From: Methanomassiliicoccaceae archaeon
GTDB lineage: Archaea; Thermoplasmatota; Thermoplasmata; Methanomassiliicoccales; Methanomethylophilaceae
Reading direction: 5' to 3'
Length of the DNA stretch: 64,000 nt
NCBI GenBank assembly: GCA_003555025.1
Contig: PWHV01000018.1
Location: forward strand, 1-64,000
In this document: positions 1 to 8,272 of the stretch, piece by piece
Layout of the letters: the number at the start of each line of letters is the position of its first letter
Numbering within the stretch: position 1 is the first letter of the stretch
Program-made: the position numbers and the translations under genes
The notes under the pieces: generated by a model
What the model was told of the DNA's origin: nothing
The model's database searches: none
The model's input: the letters and a program-made list of their open reading frames with translations, nothing else

Positions 1-117
1 CTCCAACGATATCAGGACCAGGATCAGGAAGAGGGCGATGGTCCCTCCGGAGAACCCGTCCGCCGCCTCGGTGACGGCCCCCATGCTTTCAGAGTGCCCG
101 CTGGGAACGCCTATCAT
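1..117 (-). CDS. N-terminus of a small membrane protein (partial)
   Basis: The reading frame runs off the left edge of the window. From the ATG at 117 it gives 39 residues, with a hydrophobic segment (ALFLILVLISL) at the visible end, so this is probably the N-terminus of a membrane protein. A second in-frame ATG is at 84. The start at 117 is preferred because the shared TATA-like box at 141-150 lies about 30 bases upstream, as expected for a nearly leaderless archaeal transcript. The family cannot be recognised from this fragment. It is divergent from the RuBisCO-pathway operon. Confidence 0.45.
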   Translation of the reverse strand, partial: MIGVPSGHSESMGAVTEAADGFSGGTIALFLILVLISLE

Positions 118-140
118 ACGGTTCCCTGTAGCATTTGGGA

Positions 141-150
141 GTGCTTATAA
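141..150. promoter_or_regulatory. TATA-like box between divergent genes
   Basis: The sequence CTTATAAATT resembles an archaeal TATA box and is nearly symmetric. On the minus strand it lies about 30 bases before the membrane-protein ATG at 117. On the plus strand it would give a start site near 173 and a leader of about 40 bases for the isomerase gene at 212. Confidence 0.4.
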
Positions 151-211
151 ATTGCGTTCCCTCTCTTGGGAGCCTCCGCCGCTGGCGCATCGGGGCTGAA
201 AACTCTTTTGT

Positions 212-1168
212 ATGGCGCAGCCCGATATGTGGACGTTGCTTATGAGCGTGCAGGAGACGGCCGAGGCCATAAGGTCCATGGAGATACGCGGCGCCGGGCG
301 TATAGCCCGCGCCGGCGTCAGGGCCTTGTGCGAGATCGCCGAGGCCCACAGCGGGGACAGGGAGTCGCTGCTCAAAGATTTGGATGATGCCAAAGAGCAG
401 ATATTGTCCTCCCGCCCCACCGCCATATCGCTGTGGAACGGCGTACAGGCGGCCATGCACGGCGTGGCCGATCTGCCGAGCGCCGAATCCGTTAAGGAGA
501 GAGTGGTGGAGAACTCCCGGGCCTTCATCGGAAGGTCGGAGAGGGCGATGGGGTCCATCGGCAGGATAGGCGCCAATCGCATAAGGGACGGGGACGTGGT
601 CCTCACCCACTGCAACAGCCACGCCGCCCTCAGCGTGATAAAGGAGGCCCACCGTCAAGGCAAGAGATTGGAGGTGATCGCCACCGAGTCGCGGCCTTGG
701 CGGCAGGGCGTCATAACCGTTAACGAGCTGGCCGCCGAGGGTGTGCCGGTAACGATGATTGTGGACAGCGCCGTGCGCAGCGTCATGCGCTCGGTCGACC
801 TGGTCCTGGTCGGCGCCGACACCATAACCTCCAGCGGCGTGCTGATCAACAAGATTGGCACCTCGCAGATAGCCCTCATCGCCAGCGAGGCCAGGGTCCC
901 CTTCCTGGTCTGCAGCGAGACCTACAAGTTCTCCCCCGTCACATTGTTCGGCGAACTGGTGGAGATCGAGGAGAGAGGAAGGGCGGAGATCATCGGAGAT
1001 GCGGACGTATCCGAGAACGTGGAGGTGCGCAACCCGGTCTTCGACGCAACCCCGCCGGAGTACATAGACTCGATGGTCACGGAGATAGGGATGATACCCC
1101 CGTTCGCGGCCTACGAGGTCATAGTCAAGATATTGGGTCCTGATTACATATTCGAGAACAAGGAGTGA
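212..1168 (+). CDS. ribose-1,5-bisphosphate isomerase
   Basis: The 318-residue protein belongs to the eIF2B-alpha-like family. In the archaeal AMP pathway this enzyme isomerises ribose 1,5-bisphosphate to ribulose 1,5-bisphosphate. The two residues known as catalytic in the Thermococcus enzyme (Cys133, Asp202) have clear counterparts: Cys134 in VLTHCNSHAAL and Asp203 in LVGADTITSSG. Sequence alone separates it poorly from methylthioribose-1-phosphate isomerase and eIF2B subunits. The context decides the call: RuBisCO starts five bases downstream and AMP phosphorylase follows, giving the whole pathway in order. The stop is followed by a Shine-Dalgarno-like AAGGAG for the next gene. Confidence 0.88.
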   Translation: MAQPDMWTLLMSVQETAEAIRSMEIRGAGRIARAGVRALCEIAEAHSGDRESLLKDLDDAKEQILSSRPTAISLWNGVQAAMHGVADLPSAESVKERVVENSRAFIGRSERAMGSIGRIGANRIRDGDVVLTHCNSHAALSVIKEAHRQGKRLEVIATESRPWRQGVITVNELAAEGVPVTMIVDSAVRSVMRSVDLVLVGADTITSSGVLINKIGTSQIALIASEARVPFLVCSETYKFSPVTLFGELVEIEERGRAEIIGDADVSENVEVRNPVFDATPPEYIDSMVTEIGMIPPFAAYEVIVKILGPDYIFENKE

Positions 1169-1173
1169 TTTAA

Positions 1174-2418
1174 ATGCAGTATTCTGAGCGCTACCTCCAT
1201 CTGGGAGAGAGGATAGACCTTGACACGCATGTGGTATGCAAGTACCGCGTGAAGACCAGCACCATGTCGATGGAGGAGGCGGCGGCGGCCATCGCCACTG
1301 AGCAGTCCACCGGCACCTGGACCGACCTGGTGACCCTGGAGGAGGATGTCTTCGAGAAGTACGGCGCCAAGGTGCTGGAGATCGACGGCGACATGGCCAC
1401 CATAGCATTCCCCGAGGATGATTTCAGCATCGATGTGGGCGGCGTCCCGCAGATACTCAGCATCATCGCCGGCAACCTCTTCGGCCTCGGGGACCTGGAG
1501 GGCGTCCGGCTGGAGGACGTGGTCTTCCCGCGGAGCATCATCGACCAGTTCCCGGGCCCGAAGATCGGGGTCGACGGCCTGCGAAAGACCCTCGAGCGCC
1601 CGGAGAAGCCCCTGGTGGGGACCATCGTAAAACCGAAGATAGGCCTATCCCCTAAGGCCACCGCCGACTACATCATGGAGTGCGGCAGAGGAGGGCTTAG
1701 CAACAGCAAGGACGACGAGACCCTGGTCGACCAGTCGTTCTGCCCCATCGAGGACAGGACGGTGGCGATAGCCGAGGCCTTGGACACCTTGAAGGACGAG
1801 GGGCATCACATGGTGCACGCCATCAATATCAGCACCTCCGGGCACCGCATCGTCGAGCTCGCCGAGCGGGTGCAGGAGCTGGGCGCGTCGCAGATAATGG
1901 TCGACGTGCTCACCGCCGGCTTCGCCGCGGTGCAGGCGCTGGCGGAGGATCCCTCCATCAAGCTGCCGGTGCACGTGCACCGGACCATGCACGGCGCCAT
2001 GACCAGGAACCCGGACCACGGCATCGCGATGCTGCCCATCGCCAAGCTCTGCCGCATGTGCGGCGGGGACGCCCTCCACATCGGCACCCTGGGCGTCGGC
2101 AAGATGCGGGGGGTCTGCAAAGAGGACCTGGAGAACCGCGACGCCTGCCTGGACGGCTCGGTGCCCTACAAGCCGGTCATGCCGGTCTGCTCGGGGGGCC
2201 TCCATCCCGGCATGGTGAAGAAGCTGGTGGACATCGCCGGCTTCGACTCGCAGATCCAGGCCGGCGGCGGGGTCGCCGGCCATCCGGGAGGCGTCAGGAA
2301 GGGGGCGATGGCGATGGCCCAAGCGGTGGACGCCGCCTATCTGGGCGTCGGACTGGAGGAGTACGCCCGGGATCATCCTGAACTGGCGGCGGCGCTGGAG
2401 AAGTGGGGGTCGCTATGA
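1174..2418 (+). CDS. rbcL: ribulose-1,5-bisphosphate carboxylase, archaeal form III type
   Basis: The 414-residue large-subunit-type RuBisCO should convert ribulose 1,5-bisphosphate and CO2 into two 3-phosphoglycerate. Catalytic landmarks are present: EQSTGTW near residue 44, TIVKPKIGL (Lys153 and Lys155, equivalent to spinach 175 and 177), the carbamylated Lys179 with ligands Asp181 and Glu182 in SKDDE, HVHRTMH (His269, Arg270, His273), loop-6 Lys310, SGGLHPG, and QAGGG. The loop-6 segment HIGTLGVGKM has the one-residue-longer spacing of form II enzymes. The normally conserved Asp-Phe before the carbamylated Lys is Ser-Asn here. Operon context supports AMP recycling, not a Calvin cycle; no phosphoribulokinase is seen. 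Confidence 0.93.
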   Translation: MQYSERYLHLGERIDLDTHVVCKYRVKTSTMSMEEAAAAIATEQSTGTWTDLVTLEEDVFEKYGAKVLEIDGDMATIAFPEDDFSIDVGGVPQILSIIAGNLFGLGDLEGVRLEDVVFPRSIIDQFPGPKIGVDGLRKTLERPEKPLVGTIVKPKIGLSPKATADYIMECGRGGLSNSKDDETLVDQSFCPIEDRTVAIAEALDTLKDEGHHMVHAINISTSGHRIVELAERVQELGASQIMVDVLTAGFAAVQALAEDPSIKLPVHVHRTMHGAMTRNPDHGIAMLPIAKLCRMCGGDALHIGTLGVGKMRGVCKEDLENRDACLDGSVPYKPVMPVCSGGLHPGMVKKLVDIAGFDSQIQAGGGVAGHPGGVRKGAMAMAQAVDAAYLGVGLEEYARDHPELAAALEKWGSL

Positions 2419-3932
2419 AGCTCAAGGTCAAGTTCTTCGACGTGGACACCTTGGAGAACGAGGTCATACTCCACGAGGACGACTGCATCGAGCTGGGAGT
2501 GCAGGAGATGGACAGGGTGAAGATCATGGCACCCACCGAGACCATGGTGGCCATCGTGGAGAGGAGCGACAGCGTCCTCGAGCCCGGCGAGATAGGACTG
2601 ATGAAGCACGCTTTCCACGGGCTGAGGGTGAAGCGGGGCGACGAGGTGGTCGTCGCCTTCGCGCCCAAGCCCGAATCGGTCCGCTTCGTGCGCAAGAAGA
2701 TGGACGGGGAGAAGCTCAAGAGGGAGGAGATCAACTCCATCGTCGACGACATCGTCGAATACCGCCTATCCAACATCGAGGTCGCCGCCTGGTTGACCGC
2801 CCTGTACATTAACAGCATGGACCTGGAGGAGATCGCCGACCTCACCAACGCCATGGTGAAGACCGGGGATGTGCTCGAGTTCGAGCGGGGGCCGGTCTAC
2901 GATTTCCACAGCGTGGGCGGCGTCCCCGGGAATAAGATAACCCCCATAGTGGTCTCCATCGTCGCCGAGGCGGGCCAGCTCATACCCAAGACCTCCTCGC
3001 GGGCCATCAGCAGCGCCGCCGGGACCTCGGACTTCGTGGAGGTTTTCTGCGATGTGGACATCGCCGCCCTCGACCTCAAGGAGATCGCTGAGAGCCACGG
3101 CGGCGCCTTCACATGGGGCGGCTCGATCAACCTCGCCCCCGTGGACGACATCGTCATCAAGGTGGAGTACCCGTTGGCCATAAACCCGCGGGCGCAGATG
3201 CTCGCATCCATCATGAGTAAGAAGAAGGCCATCGGCGCGGACTTCCTTCTCATAGACCTCCCCACCGGGCAGGGCACCAAGATCTCCAATGTGGAAGAGG
3301 CCAGGACCTACGCCCGTGACTTCATGACCCTGGGGGACATGCTGGGGATGCACGTGGAGTGCGCCATCACCTACGGCGACCAGCCAGTGGGGGCCAGCAT
3401 CGGCCCCGCCCTGGAGGCCCGGGAGTGCGTGCGCATACTTGAGGGCAACGAGCACCCCTCCAGCGTCGTGGAGAAGGCCTGCGAGCTGGCCGGGATGATC
3501 CTGGAGATGGGTGGCCATAACAACGGCCCCAAGCTGGCGCGGGAGATACTCTCCTCGGGGAAGGCGCTGAAGAAGTTCCAGGACATCGTCGCCGCCCAGG
3601 GCGGCGACCCGGAGCTGAAGTCCGAGGACATAGCCCCCGGCGAGTTCAGCTACTCCGTGGAGGCCCCGCGCTTCGGTTATGTGAACGCCATCCGCAACAA
3701 GGACCTGGTCACCGTCGCCCGCGCCGCGGGGTCGCCGCACGACAAGGGCGCCGGCATCCTCCTACACACCAAGAAGGGCCACCGCGTGGAGGTCGGCACG
3801 CCGCTGTTCACCATCTACGCCGACAACGAGGCCAAGCTCAACCGGGCGGTGGACACGGCCAAGAAGCTGCATCCCATGACCATAGAGGGAATGCTCATAA
3901 CGAAGGTCCCGGGCGGCGTGCCCCAGCTCTGA
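2415..3932 (+). CDS. deoA: AMP phosphorylase
   Basis: The 505-residue protein has the thymidine-phosphorylase fold with the N-terminal extension typical of archaeal AMP phosphorylases. It should convert AMP and phosphate into adenine and ribose 1,5-bisphosphate, the substrate of the isomerase two genes upstream. Visible motifs include VGGVPGNKITP and KTSSRAIS for phosphate and nucleotide binding, and the C-terminal swivelling part with DKGAGI and FTIYADNEAKL. The ATG at 2415 overlaps the rbcL stop (ATGA) and has a purine-rich site before it; a GTG at 2403 is a less likely start. A second paralogue lies at 31.4-33.0 kb. The 3' end overlaps the convergent gene by 38 bases. Confidence 0.9.
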   Translation: MKLKVKFFDVDTLENEVILHEDDCIELGVQEMDRVKIMAPTETMVAIVERSDSVLEPGEIGLMKHAFHGLRVKRGDEVVVAFAPKPESVRFVRKKMDGEKLKREEINSIVDDIVEYRLSNIEVAAWLTALYINSMDLEEIADLTNAMVKTGDVLEFERGPVYDFHSVGGVPGNKITPIVVSIVAEAGQLIPKTSSRAISSAAGTSDFVEVFCDVDIAALDLKEIAESHGGAFTWGGSINLAPVDDIVIKVEYPLAINPRAQMLASIMSKKKAIGADFLLIDLPTGQGTKISNVEEARTYARDFMTLGDMLGMHVECAITYGDQPVGASIGPALEARECVRILEGNEHPSSVVEKACELAGMILEMGGHNNGPKLAREILSSGKALKKFQDIVAAQGGDPELKSEDIAPGEFSYSVEAPRFGYVNAIRNKDLVTVARAAGSPHDKGAGILLHTKKGHRVEVGTPLFTIYADNEAKLNRAVDTAKKLHPMTIEGMLITKVPGGVPQL

Positions 3933-4659
3933 GGCGCTGCCTCTCGATGGCCTCGTCCATGCTCAGGCCGCCGAGGGCCACCTCCTCCGCCAGCGCCGCC
4001 GATATGGTTATGTCGCCGCTGACCCGCCGGCTCACCCGCTGCAGGTCGCGGAGCCCGCCGCTCGTCGAGCTGGGGCGGGGCATGTCCGCCAGGCGGCGCC
4101 CGTCGCTGCGGGCGATGGCCTCGGCGGCCTCCCGGTGGTCCAGGGGGCTCTTGCCGCTGGTACGGGTCTCATCGACCACTTGGACCTCGTCCACCAATGG
4201 CCAGGCGGCGCGGATGCAGCGGTCGCGGTTCACCGGGTCGCCGTGGCCGATGCGCAGCAGCGACCCCGGGGGCGATATGCCCTGCAGCGCGGTGCGCAGC
4301 ACGGCGGCGATCCCCTCCGGCCCGTCCACCGATCCTTTCGCCAGGGTCCTTCCTTTCATCATCAGCGCGTAGCCGGGCCGCATCCCCGGATCGACGCCCG
4401 CCACCAGCAGCGCGTCATCGCAGTCCTCCTTGAGGCTCAAGGCCTTAAGGAGCGCCGTCTCCGCCCTGGGGGCCTCGACCACGGGGGCGAAGCCGATGCG
4501 CCCGGCCTCGCCGGCCGAGCATACCACCACCGCCGCGTTGCTGGGCACCGGGTCCCCCGGCCGGAGCGATACGAATGGCTCTCCCCGCTCCCGCAGAAGC
4601 CTGACCAGATCGTGGAACAGGGAGAAGTCCTCGGTGGCGATGGCGATGAGGCCGCCCAT
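3895..4659 (-). CDS. conserved archaeal protein with RNase H/RuvC-like motif
   Basis: This protein has about 254 residues from the ATG at 4659; the open frame continues upstream, but the N-terminus MGGLIAIATED looks natural and follows an AT-rich stretch. The central GVDPGMRPGYALM resembles the first strand and acidic residue of RuvC/RNase H-fold nucleases, and a second conserved-looking block is IGHGDPVNRDRC. It may be an RNase H-fold protein of unknown function; I cannot place it in a named family. It follows dnaJ by 40 bases on the same strand and overlaps the convergent AMP phosphorylase gene by 38 bases at the 3' end. Confidence 0.6.
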   Translation of the reverse strand: MGGLIAIATEDFSLFHDLVRLLRERGEPFVSLRPGDPVPSNAAVVVCSAGEAGRIGFAPVVEAPRAETALLKALSLKEDCDDALLVAGVDPGMRPGYALMMKGRTLAKGSVDGPEGIAAVLRTALQGISPPGSLLRIGHGDPVNRDRCIRAAWPLVDEVQVVDETRTSGKSPLDHREAAEAIARSDGRRLADMPRPSSTSGGLRDLQRVSRRVSGDITISAALAEEVALGGLSMDEAIERQRLRAGARRPGPSL

Positions 4660-4699
4660 GATGATAAAAAAGGGAATTGTGGTTAAAGGGTTTCCCTGA

Positions 4700-5845
4700 T
4701 CACTTGCGGAACAGGTTCTCGAAGATGCCGGCCTTGTGGCCATCCTCTCCGGAGAGCTTGCGCAGCAGCTCCTTCTCCTTGGCGGAGAGCTTCTTGGGGA
4801 CCTTTATCCTCACCCGCACGAGCTGGTCACCGCGCGGGCCGCCGCCTATGCGCGGCAGGCCATGGCCCTTCATGCGCAGCACGGTGTCCACCTGGGTGCC
4901 GGCGGGGATCTTCAGCTCGGCGGTGCCCCCGTCGATGGTGGGCACCTGCTCCTCCGAGCCCAGGGCGAGCTCGGGATAACTGGTGACCAGGTCCAGCCAC
5001 AGGTTGGGCCCCTCGCGGCGGAACACCTCGTGGGTGCGCACGTGCACGATGACGAAGAGGTCCCCTGGCGGGCCGCCGTGCATGCCGGCGTCCCCGGCGC
5101 CCGGGACCCGCAGCCGGGTGCCGTCCTCGACCCCAGGTGGGATGTTCAGCGTCACCTGGGAGCTGCTCTTCTGCCGTCCCACGCCGTCGCAGGAGGGGCA
5201 GCGCTCCTTGAAGGTGCGGCCCTCGCCCTGGCACTTGGGGCAGGCGGAGATCGACACGAAACGGCCGAAGCCGGAGTCGCGGATGGACTGCACCTGGCCG
5301 GCGCCGCCGCACTCCCCGCAGGTCTGCACGTCGCCGCCCTTGCCCCCGGTGCCGCGGCAGTCGTCGCACTGCACGGTGTGGGGCACGCTGATCTCCTTGG
5401 TGAGGCCGGAGAGGGCATCCTCCAGGGTGACCTCCACGTCATAGCGCAGCGAGTCTCCCTGACGGGCGCGGCTGCCCTGGCCCCCGCGGCGCTGCTGGCC
5501 GCCGCCAAAGAACATGTCGAAGATACTTCCCCCGAAGCCTCCCATGCCACCGAATATGTCGCGGAGGTCCTCGAAGTGGGAGAAGTCGTCCCAGGTGAAC
5601 GAGCCACCGCTGAACTGACCGTTGAGGCCGGCGTGGCCGTGCTGGTCGTAGACCCGGCGCTTCTCGTCGTCCGCCAGGACCTCGTAGGCCTCGGAGATGC
5701 TCTTGAACCTCTCCTCGGCCACGTCCTTGTCCTCGGTGGTGACGTCGGGGTGGTACTGGCGGGCCAGCTTGCGGTAGGACTTCTTGATGTCCTCCTTGGA
5801 TGCGTCCCGGTCCAGCCCGAGCACCTGGTAGTAGTCTTCGCCCAT
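4700..5845 (-). CDS. dnaJ: chaperone DnaJ (Hsp40)
   Basis: The 381-residue class A J-protein delivers clients to DnaK and stimulates its ATPase. The J domain has its HPD at residues 32-34. A Gly/Phe-rich linker (FGGMGGFGGS and following) comes next. The zinc-binding domain has four motifs, CDDCRGTG, CGECGGAG, CPKCQGEG and CPSCDGVG. The C-terminal substrate-binding barrels complete a full-length protein. It is the third gene of grpE-dnaK-dnaJ, starting five bases after the dnaK stop. This machinery is of bacterial origin in archaea and is present in only part of them. Confidence 0.97.
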   Translation of the reverse strand: MGEDYYQVLGLDRDASKEDIKKSYRKLARQYHPDVTTEDKDVAEERFKSISEAYEVLADDEKRRVYDQHGHAGLNGQFSGGSFTWDDFSHFEDLRDIFGGMGGFGGSIFDMFFGGGQQRRGGQGSRARQGDSLRYDVEVTLEDALSGLTKEISVPHTVQCDDCRGTGGKGGDVQTCGECGGAGQVQSIRDSGFGRFVSISACPKCQGEGRTFKERCPSCDGVGRQKSSSQVTLNIPPGVEDGTRLRVPGAGDAGMHGGPPGDLFVIVHVRTHEVFRREGPNLWLDLVTSYPELALGSEEQVPTIDGGTAELKIPAGTQVDTVLRMKGHGLPRIGGGPRGDQLVRVRIKVPKKLSAKEKELLRKLSGEDGHKAGIFENLFRK

Positions 5846-5850
5846 GTTAC

Positions 5851-7695
5851 CTACTCTTCTTCATCGTCCACTATCTTGTAGTCGGCATCGACGAACTCAT
5901 CGCCTTCGGGGGGCTGCTCCTCCTCGGGGGCGCCGGCCTGCTCCTGAGCCATCTCGCTGTAGATGCGCTGGGAGATGGGGGCCATGGCGTTGAAGACCGC
6001 CTCGGTCTTCTCCTTTATCTTTTCAAGGTCCTCTTCCTCCTTGGCCTTCTCCAGCTCTTCCAGGGCCTGCTCGACCGCCTTGCGCTCGTCGTCACCGACC
6101 TTGTCACCCAGCTCCTCCAGGGACTTGCGGGTGGTGTAGATGGTGCTGTCCGCCTGGTTGATGACCTCGATGCGCTCCTTGCGGGCGCGGTCCTCCTCGG
6201 CGTAGGCCTCGGCCTGCTTCACCGCCTCGTCGATCTCCTCCTGGGAGAGCTTGTTGGAGGTGCTGATGGTTATCTTCTGCTCCTTGCCGGTGCCCTTGTC
6301 CTTGGCGGAGACGTTGATGATGCCGTTGGCGTCGATGTCGAAGGTGACCTCGATCTGCGGCACGCCCCGGGGCGCCGGCGGAATCCCGTCGAGCATGAAC
6401 CGGCCCAGGGATGTGTTGTCGGCTGCCATCTCCCTCTCGCCCTGGACCACATGGATCTCCACCGAGCTCTGGTTGTCGGCAGCGGTGGAGAACACCTGGG
6501 TCTTGCGGGTGGGGATGGTGGTGTTCCTCTCGATCAGCTTGGTGGCGATGCCCCCCAGAGTCTCGATCCCTAGGGAGAGCGGTGTCACGTCGAGGAGGAG
6601 GACGTCCTTCACCTCGCCGGATATGACCGCCGCCTGCACCGCCGCTCCCATGGAGACGCACTCCATGGGGTCGATGCCGCGCTGGATCTTGGGGCCGACG
6701 ATGCCCTCCACGAAGTTCTGCACGATGGGCATGCGCGTGGGGCCGCCGACGAGGATTATCCTCTTGATGTCGTCGTACTTCAGCCCGGAGTCCTTGATGG
6801 CGGTGTCCATGGAGACGCGGCACTTCTCCACTATAGGGTGCACCAGCTCCTCCAGCTTGGCGCGGGATATCTTCTGCGTCAGGTGCTTGGGGCCGCTGGC
6901 ATCGGCGGTGATGAAGGGCAGGTTGACCTCGGTCTCCTGGGTGGTGGAAAGCTCGATCTTCGCCTTCTCGCAGGCCTCACGCACCCTCCACAGCGCCATC
7001 TTGTCGTTGCCGAGGTCGATGCCGGACTCCTGCTTGAACTTGTCCAGCACATGGTTCATCAGCGCCTCGTCCATGTCCGAGCCACCGAGGTTGGTGTCGC
7101 CGCTGGTGCTGATGACCTCGAAGACGCCCTCGCTGAACTCCATTGTGGTGACGTCCAGCGTACCTCCGCCGAAGTCGAAGACCATTATCTTCTGCTCCTC
7201 GGAGCTCTTGTCGAGCCCGAATGCCAGGGCGGCGGCGGTGGGCTCGTTGATGATACGCACGACCTCCAGGCCGGCGATGGCGCCGGCGTCCTTGGTGGCC
7301 TGCCTCTGGTTGTCGTTGAAGTAGGCGGGCACGGTGATGACTGCCTTCTCCACCTTCTCCCCCAGGTAGGATTCGGCGTCGGCCTTGATCTTCTGCAGTA
7401 TGAAAGCTGATATCTGCTGGGGGCTGTACTCTTCGCCCCGTACCTTGACCTTGTGGTCGGTGCCCATCTTGCGCTTGATGTTGGCGATGGTCGCCTCGGG
7501 GTTGGTCACCGCCTGACGGCGGGCCGGCTCCCCCACCAGCAGCTGCCCGTCCTCCGTGAATGCCACATAGGAGGGGAAGGCCTTGCCGCCAATGCTCGTC
7601 CCTTCGGCGCTGGGTATCATGCTCGGCCTTCCGCCCTCCATCGTCGCGGCGGCGGAGTTGCTCGTTCCTAGATCTATTCCTATTATGCGTGACAT
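5851..7695 (-). CDS. dnaK: chaperone DnaK (Hsp70)
   Basis: The 614-residue ATP-dependent chaperone has its nucleotide-binding domain over about residues 1-370, with GIDLGTSNS at the N-terminus, [23 protein letters not shown] and LVGGPTRMP. The substrate-binding domain and helical lid follow, ending in the usual acidic tail. The ATG at 7695 is one base after the grpE stop and follows GGAGAAGGTGAG as Shine-Dalgarno; a GTG nine bases upstream is less likely. It works with GrpE (exchange factor, upstream) and DnaJ (downstream) in one operon. Confidence 0.97.
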   Translation of the reverse strand: MSRIIGIDLGTSNSAAATMEGGRPSMIPSAEGTSIGGKAFPSYVAFTEDGQLLVGEPARRQAVTNPEATIANIKRKMGTDHKVKVRGEEYSPQQISAFILQKIKADAESYLGEKVEKAVITVPAYFNDNQRQATKDAGAIAGLEVVRIINEPTAAALAFGLDKSSEEQKIMVFDFGGGTLDVTTMEFSEGVFEVISTSGDTNLGGSDMDEALMNHVLDKFKQESGIDLGNDKMALWRVREACEKAKIELSTTQETEVNLPFITADASGPKHLTQKISRAKLEELVHPIVEKCRVSMDTAIKDSGLKYDDIKRIILVGGPTRMPIVQNFVEGIVGPKIQRGIDPMECVSMGAAVQAAVISGEVKDVLLLDVTPLSLGIETLGGIATKLIERNTTIPTRKTQVFSTAADNQSSVEIHVVQGEREMAADNTSLGRFMLDGIPPAPRGVPQIEVTFDIDANGIINVSAKDKGTGKEQKITISTSNKLSQEEIDEAVKQAEAYAEEDRARKERIEVINQADSTIYTTRKSLEELGDKVGDDERKAVEQALEELEKAKEEEDLEKIKEKTEAVFNAMAPISQRIYSEMAQEQAGAPEEEQPPEGDEFVDADYKIVDDEEE

Positions 7696-7696
7696 T

Positions 7697-8218
7697 TCAC
7701 TCACCTTCTCCTTTCTTTTCCTGGGGCGCTGAGGTAACTTTGACCTTGGCGCATCTCAAAACCCTCTGTCCGAGGTAATATCCTTTCTGGTAGACCTCCG
7801 CTATCATGCCACCCTCCTCGCCCTCGCAGGTGAGGAGGCAGTCATGCAGCCGGGGGTCGAAATCGCCGTCGGTGGGTATCTCCTTCAACCCTTCGGATTC
7901 CAACAGCTTCTTGAGATTGACGTATATCTGGCGGACCCCTTCCACGAAGGGGCCCTCGTCCTCTTCCGCATCCAGGGCCCTCTCCAGGTCATCGAGGACC
8001 TCCACCAGCTTGAGGACTATTCCCTCGTGGGCGAACTTGCGGAACTCCTCCACCTCCTTCTGGGACCTTTTGCGGTAGTTGTCGTATTCGGCCTGGATGC
8101 GCTTGGCCAGGTCCAGGTACTCAGCGGCCTTGTCCTCGGCCTCCTGCAGCCTGGCCTCGATGTCGTTGCCGTTTTCCGCCTCGTCCTGTGCGTCCATTCG
8201 TCGAGACTCTTCAGTCAC
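7697..8218 (-). CDS. grpE: nucleotide exchange factor GrpE
   Basis: This is a GrpE family protein of about 173 residues, releasing ADP from DnaK. It has an N-terminal coiled-coil-forming stretch (about 20-70, charged heptads) followed by the compact beta domain with FDPRLHDCL and [10 protein letters not shown]. The start is uncertain: GTG at 8218 or ATG at 8197. AT-rich TATA-like sequence at 8233-8250 gives a predicted transcription start between about 8210 and 8222, so the ATG is plausible. It is the first gene of the operon, and the promoter is embedded in the thermosome terminator. Confidence 0.93.
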   Translation of the reverse strand: MTEESRRMDAQDEAENGNDIEARLQEAEDKAAEYLDLAKRIQAEYDNYRKRSQKEVEEFRKFAHEGIVLKLVEVLDDLERALDAEEDEGPFVEGVRQIYVNLKKLLESEGLKEIPTDGDFDPRLHDCLLTCEGEEGGMIAEVYQKGYYLGQRVLRCAKVKVTSAPQEKKGEGE

Positions 8219-8232
8219 AGCGATCGCCCCTG

Positions 8233-8266
8233 TTATAAAAGATATTTAAAAGGGGGTTGGCCCCCT
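8233..8266 (-). terminator. hairpin with T-run after thermosome, overlapping grpE promoter
   Basis: Positions 8251-8266 form a perfect six-base-pair hairpin (AGGGGG, four-base loop, CCCCCT). Read on the minus strand it is followed directly by T-rich DNA (8250 downward). It lies eight bases past the thermosome stop, so it looks like a terminator for that gene. The same T-rich tract (TTTAAATA, then TTTTATAA at 8233-8240) provides the TATA-like sequence for grpE, so terminator and promoter are nested. Confidence 0.55.
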
Positions 8267-8272
8267 GTTTGG

